44,890 bases of DNA from assembly GCA_943367595.1 (NCBI GenBank), contig CALRJS020000031.1, positions 1-44,890 of the forward strand. Direction: 5' to 3'. The translations under genes were made by a program, and so were the position numbers. The notes beneath the pieces are model-generated. The model was not told the origin of the DNA. It searched no databases and saw nothing but the letters and a program-made list of their open reading frames with translations. Below are positions 39,847-44,890 of the stretch, piece by piece. How positions within the stretch are numbered: the stretch's first letter is position 1; every line of letters starts with the position of its first letter. Source of the DNA: MW101C3 sp943367595 (GTDB lineage Bacteria > Cyanobacteriota > Cyanobacteriia > PCC-6307 > Cyanobiaceae).

Positions 39847-42800
39847 ATGAGCAACAAGATCGTCACGGAAAATGCCCAGACCGCTGGGCTGACAGCGCCA
39901 GGTGGCACCCCGTTGACGCGCAGTTACTGGGATGTGCAGCACAGCACCGTGATCGAGGGCTTCACGACCGACTTCAGTGTGAACGCCGGCGGAACGGTTG
40001 ATTTCAAGATCAATGTGAACAATGGCGGCGGAAGCGATTACAAAGTTGAGATCTTCCGGCTTGGCTACTATGGAGGCGCGGGCGCGCGCAGAGTTGCTGA
40101 GTTCGTCAACACCAATGCTGTCGATCAAGCACTTCCGCTCTACGACGAGAGTCGTGGCCTTGTGGATGCCGGCAACTGGTTGGTCTCGGACAGTTGGGAC
40201 GTTCCGCCTGAGGCCGTATCGGGGGTTTACCTCGCTCGGGTTCAACGGCTGGATGCGAACGGGGTAGCGATTCCCGGAGCAGCCAATCAGATCCCCTTCA
40301 TTGTTCGAAACGACGGTGTTGCTGCCGACATCGTGTTGCAGACCTCGGACACCACCTGGCATGCCTATAACGGCTGGGCTGGCGAGCTTGGCAACAGCAA
40401 TCTGGATGGTCCGAACTTTTATGGCGACGCCGCAGGAATCGTTGACCACGATCCGCTCCCCAATGCCAGCAGCAAGGCTCAGGACCGTGCTTATGCCGTC
40501 AGCTACAACCGACCGTTCATCACACGGAATGGGACGAGTCCTGCATCAGGAGCCCATGATTACCTGTTTGGCGCAGATTATGCCGCCATTTATTGGCTGG
40601 AAAAGAATGGCTACGATGTCTCCTACATCTCCGGGGTCGACACCGACCGCCTCGGCGCCGATTACCTGAAGAACTACAAGTCGTTCATCTCTGTTGGCCA
40701 TGATGAATATTGGTCAGGCGATCAGCGCATCAACGTCGAAGAAGCACGGGATGAAGGAGTCAACCTGCTGTTCTGGAGTGGCAACGAGGTTTACTGGAAA
40801 ACCCGCTGGGAAACCAGTATCTCGGCAGACGGAACGGCGTACCGAACGCTTGTCTGCTACAAGGAAACATGGGCGAATGGGGATCAATTTGCAGCCCCCC
40901 AGGATTACAACAACATCGATCCCTCCAACATCTGGACCGGAACCTGGCGAGACACACGCTTTCACGAATCAGTGGACGCGCAAGGCAATCTCATTGCCGG
41001 TGGGCCCACGTATGTTCACTCCATCACAGGTCTACGATCCACCTGCAACTGCGCCGAAAACTCCCTGACGGGCCAGCTTTTCGGACCAGACGGCACGGGA
41101 GAATTCGGCGGTGCGCTGGACGTGCCGGAAACTTTCGCGGCCCTGCGATTCTGGCGTGATACAACCGTTGCCGATGGCGGCGCCCTGGACCTTGCGCCCG
41201 GCATTCTTGGCTACGAATGGAACACCACACCCGATGACGCCTCGCGACCGGCTGGCCTGATCAAGCTCTCGGAAACCACCATTCCCTGGAGCTCCATTGT
41301 GATCGACCAGGGCAACACTGGGGTTCCAGGCATCGCCACCCACAACCTGTCGCTGTACCGCGCCGAAAGTGGCGCGCTGGTCTTCGGTGCAGGCTCTGTG
41401 TTCTGGACCTGGGCGCTAAGCAATGAGCATGACAGCACCCCCTATGGCGCGTTGATCGAGAACGAAGCGATCAAGCAGTTCACGGTCAACATGTTTGCCG
41501 ACATGGGCATTCAACCTGGCGTGGCCGATGCGGTGCTGGCCAGCCAGGGACTGGTGCGTGCCATCGGCCTGACCGACACGATCGGGGCCACAACGACCCT
41601 GAACAGCATCGCCAGTGAGGTCGCGGCCTTCAGCACCGTGGTGATCACCGGCACAGCAGCGGATGCCAACGGGACAGCAACCACAACAGACGACGGCAAC
41701 GTGGGCGTGGTGGAGGTGTCGGTGGACAACGGTGCCACCTGGCGATTGGCGCAGACCACGAACAACTGGGCCACCTGGAGTTTCAACTGGCGGCCCACCA
41801 CGCAGGGCACCTACACGATTCGCACCCGTGCCATTGACGACAGCCTCAACATCACCAACCTCGTCACGCCAACGGCCACCGTCACCGTGACCGCTCCGAT
41901 TGAACCCAGCAGCTTCAGTCTGTTGGATCGCCCGGACATCGTCGTCAATGCCACCAGTTTCAATGACAACCAGGCGATCGAACTGGGGCTTCGATTCAGC
42001 ACCACTGCAGACGGGCAGATCACGGAGCTGAAGTATTTCCGCGGCGCCACCGATGCCAACGACACAGATGTGCGCACCGGCAGCCTCTGGCAGGTGTCCG
42101 ATGGGGCCCTGCTCGGCACCGTCACCTTCAACTCCGCGCCCAACCAATCCGGCTGGCAGCGGGCCACACTCGCCACGCCGATCACCATCGTGGCCGGCCA
42201 GCAATATGTCGTGTCGTATCGCACCAACAACAACTACATCGCCACCGCCAACTTCTTCTCCCCAACCAATGAGGTGGCTTTTGATGCCCTCGACAACAAC
42301 GCCTTCAGCGATCCCACCGGCATCCTGAACGCTCCCCAGAGTGATGCCCTGCTCACCAACGGCCTCTTCCGCTACGGCTCCGCCCCACTCATCCCCAACC
42401 AATCCTTCAGGGCCGCGAATTACTGGGTGGATGCCACCTTCATCAAAGCGCTCCCAGTCATCACCCTCGCCGTTGCACCCCCTGCCGTGCTGGAAGACGG
42501 CACCACCAACCTCCTCTATACCTTCACGCGCACCGGCTCCACCACCTCCGCTCTCACCGTCTTCATCTCCAGCTCAGGCACCGCCACCAGCGGGATCGAT
42601 TACGCGCCCATCGGCACGTCCGTCACCTTCCTCGCCGGCGCTGCCACCGCCACCCTCAGCGTCGATCCCACGGCCGACGCCACCCTGGAGGGCGATGAAA
42701 CCGTCACCCTCAGCCTCATCGCCAACCCGGCTTACGCGGTCGGCACCACCACACCTGTCACCGGCACCCTCAGCAACGACGACGGTCTGCCCGCCATCAC

Positions 42801-44741
42801 CCTCGCCGTAGCCCCCCCTTCCGTGCTGGAAGACGGCAGCGCCGAGCTGATCTACACCTTCAGCCGCACCGGCTCCACCGCCTCTGCCCTCACGGTCTTC
42901 TTCTCCACCGCAGGCAGCGCCACCAGCGGCGTCGATTACGCCCCCATCGGCAATTCCGTCACCTTCCTCGCCGGCGCCGCCACCGCCACCGTCAGCGTCA
43001 ATCCCACCGCAGATGCCACCAACGAGGGCGATGAAACCGTCGCCCTCAGCCTCACCACCAACCCCGCTTACGCCGTCGGCACCAGCACACCCGTTAGCGG
43101 CACCATCAGCAACGACGATCTCCCCTCCACCGTCAGCGTCTTTGATCGGGCCGGCGTGGCCGTTGCCGGACAGGTGGCCAACGACAACACAGCCGTGGAA
43201 CTCGGCACGGCCTTCAGCGTCAGTGAGGCCGGCCAGATCAGCGAGCTCAAGTATTTCCGCGCCGCCGCCGATGCCAACGACACCGATGTGCGCACCGGCA
43301 GCCTCTGGCGGGTGTCCGATGGGGCCCTGCTCGGCAGCGTCACCTTTACCTCCGCACCCAACCAATCCGGCTGGCAGCGGGCCAGCCTCCCCACGCCGAT
43401 CACCATCGTGGCCGGTCAGCAATATGTCGTGTCGTATCGCACCAACAACAACTACATCGCCACCGCCAACTTCTTCTCCCCCGCCAATGAGGTGGCCTTT
43501 GACGGCCTCGACAACAACGCCTTCAGCGATCCCACTGGCCTGCTGAACGCTCCCCAGAGCGATGGCCAGCTGGTCAACGGCCTCTACCGCTATGGCTCCA
43601 CCCCGCTCATCCCCAACCAATCCTTCCAGGGCGCCAATTACTGGGTGGATGTCACCTTCAGCAAAGCGCCCCCCACCATCACCCTCGCCGTTGCGCCCAC
43701 TGGCGTGCTGGAAGACGGCACCACCAACCTCCTCTACACCTTCACGCGCACCGGCTCCACCGCCTCCGCTCTCACGGTCTTCTTCTCCAGCTCAGGCAGC
43801 GCCACCAGCGGCGTCGATTACACCCCCATCGGCGATTCCGTCACCTTCCTCGCCGGCGCTGCCACCGCCACCCTCAGCATCGATCCCATTGCCGACGCCA
43901 CTCTTGAGAGCGATGAAACCGTCGCCCTCAGCCTCACCGCCAACTCCGACTACACCATCGGCACCACCACACCCGTCACCGGCACCCTCAGCAACGACGA
44001 CGGTCTGCCCGTCATCACCCTCGCCGTAGCCCCCCCTTCCGTGCTGGAAGACGGCAGCGCCGAGCTGATCTATTCCTTCAGCCGCACCGGCTCCACCGAC
44101 TCCGCCCTCACCGTCTTCTTCTCCACCGCAGGCACCGCCACCAGCGGTGTCGATTACGCCCCCATCGGCAACTCCGTTACCTTCCTCGCCGGCGCCACCA
44201 CCGCCACCCTCAGCGTCAATCCCACTGCAGATGCCAGCTTTGAGGGCGATGAAAGCGTCGCCATCAGCCTCACTGCCAACTCCGCTTACGCCGTCGGCAC
44301 CAGCACACCCGTTAGCGGCACCATCAGCAACGACGATCTCCCCTCCAGCTTCAGCCTGTTTGATCGGGCCGGTGTGGCCGTTGCCGGGCAGGTGTTCAAC
44401 GACAACACGGCCGTGGAGCTCGGCACGGCCTTCAGCGCCAGTGAGGCCGGCCAGATCACCGAGCTCAAGTATTTCCGCGGCGCCAGTGATGCCAACGACA
44501 CGGATGTGCGCACCGGCAGCCTCTGGCGGGTGTCCGATGGGGCCCTGCTCGGCACCGTCACCTTTACCTCCGCGCCCAACCAATCCGGTTGGCAGCGGGC
44601 CAGCCTCGCTACGCCGATCAGCATCGTGGCCGGTCAGCAATATGTCGTGTCGTATCGCACCAACAACAACTACATCGCCACCGCCAACTTCTTCTCCCCC
44701 GCCAATGAGGTTGCTTTTGATGGCCTCGACAACAACGCCTT
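39847..44741 (+). pseudogene. Giant repeat protein with dimethylformamidase-like domain, truncated by IS insertion
   Basis: 1631 native residues remain. Residues 1-560 are like the C-terminal domain of N,N-dimethylformamidase large subunits, with NYKSFISVGHDEYWSGDQR and GVNLLFWSGNEVYWKTRW; the catalytic context in this family is not settled. Residues 590-690 look like an Ig-type domain (VVEVSVDNGATWRLAQTT). From 686 on come DUF4082 (about 182 residues, SGWQRATLATPITIVAGQQY), then two Calx-beta domains (112 residues each, VLEDGTTNLLYTFTRTGS), then a second DUF4082, two more Calx-beta and a third, cut, DUF4082. No signal peptide is seen, so type I secretion is likely. Inside the third DUF4082 the IS begins at 44742; the frame ends in IS sequence at 44751 (LLD). 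Confidence 0.85.
41906..44741. repeat. 1218-bp in-frame tandem repeats within the giant gene
   Basis: The codon for the Lys in LKYF recurs at 42031, 43249 and 44467, so the period is exactly 1218 bp (406 residues). Each unit holds one DUF4082 domain and two Calx-beta domains. Many stretches are identical between units. The third unit is cut by the IS. Such repeats collapse easily in assembly. Confidence 0.85.
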
Positions 44742-44890
44742 ACTTGATTAGGTAGCAAGCTCCGTCCGCAGGCCTTTCCCGCCTAAGCTGGTACACATGT
44801 ACTAGCAGTGCCCGCCATGGCCATGAATCGAATCCAGTTTCAGGCAGGCCTGTCGCTGCCCGAGTTCATCCAGCTCTACGGCACCGAGGA
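44742..44890 (+). mobile_element. Terminus of an IS1595-family-like insertion sequence (right contig end)
   Basis: Starts ACTTGATTAGGTAGCAAGC at 44742 inside the giant gene; the 148 bases to 44889 are an exact inverted copy of 1-148. The transposase start points outward. The inner flank is a different gene from that at the left end, so this is a separate copy of the element. Confidence 0.8.
44817..44890 (+). CDS. IS1595-family transposase, N-terminal fragment (runs off the contig)
   Basis: ATG at 44817, open to the contig end (24 codons). It encodes the same MAMNRIQFQAGLSLPEF start as the left-end fragment. An ATG at 44823 is an alternative start. The catalytic part is beyond the window. Confidence 0.65.
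   Translation, partial: MAMNRIQFQAGLSLPEFIQLYGTE

Noticed and set aside
42574..44640. Reverse frames opposite the repeat region of the giant gene, with Gly/Asp-rich repeats
   Set aside because: The repetition is inherited from the 1218-bp units on the coding strand; it resembles a repeat protein only by complementarity.

Overview
The window looks like a contig of a GC-rich unicellular picocyanobacterium of the Synechococcus/Cyanobium type. Pointers are a high-light-inducible (Hli) protein gene with an HLR1-like promoter element, a cyanobacterial DUF3122 protein, a Nif11-like peptide, a short LexA-type repressor gene, an FtsH of photosynthetic type, a fused CobL and several copies of the cyanobacterial palindrome GCGATCGC. 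I could not run a search, so family names come from recognised motifs. The contig is bounded by two inverted copies of the same insertion-sequence terminus: bases 1-148 are the exact reverse complement of 44742-44889. Each copy interrupts a gene and carries the start of an outward-reading transposase, so assembly probably stopped at this repeat.

Layout. 149-753: 3' part of a secreted zinc metalloprotease cut by the IS. 736-2238: cobL (reverse). 2262-6723: operon-like run of a small protein, a GH116 glucosidase, a DUF3122 lipoprotein-like protein and ribD. 6772-9359: MscS channel and a PGM1-like ATP-grasp ligase. 9495-11844: DUF427 protein, lipocalin-like protein, fatty-acid desaturase. 11845-12892: a kilobase rich in short tandem repeats. 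12893-17007: DUF427, small membrane protein, rhomboid, zinc-ribbon protein, Nif11-like protein, potassium channel and the SRAP DNA-crosslink protein. 17116-20992: ftsH, argF, lexA. 21079-21151: tRNA-Ala(GGC).

Immediately after the tRNA comes an island (about 21152-23700) that is clearly AT-richer than everything else. It holds decayed IS3- and IS1182-like fragments and one intact gene whose C-terminal half is a Shedu-type (DUF4263) nuclease domain, fused to an N-terminal half I do not recognise. It is flanked by a 17-bp perfect inverted repeat. This is the best candidate for an undescribed (anti-phage) system in the window.

The right half carries a K+/H+ antiporter, a copper-linked set (CopD-like protein, CopM-like DUF305 protein, YHS-domain copper P-type ATPase), a cytochrome P450, the Hli gene with a small partner and a clear terminator, then a tightly overlapping three-gene type III polyketide operon (methyltransferase, FAD oxidoreductase, type III PKS). 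It ends with a COG0523 metal-chaperone GTPase with a long repetitive N-terminus and a giant secreted-type protein (dimethylformamidase-like head followed by 1218-bp DUF4082/Calx-beta repeats) that is cut by the right-hand IS.
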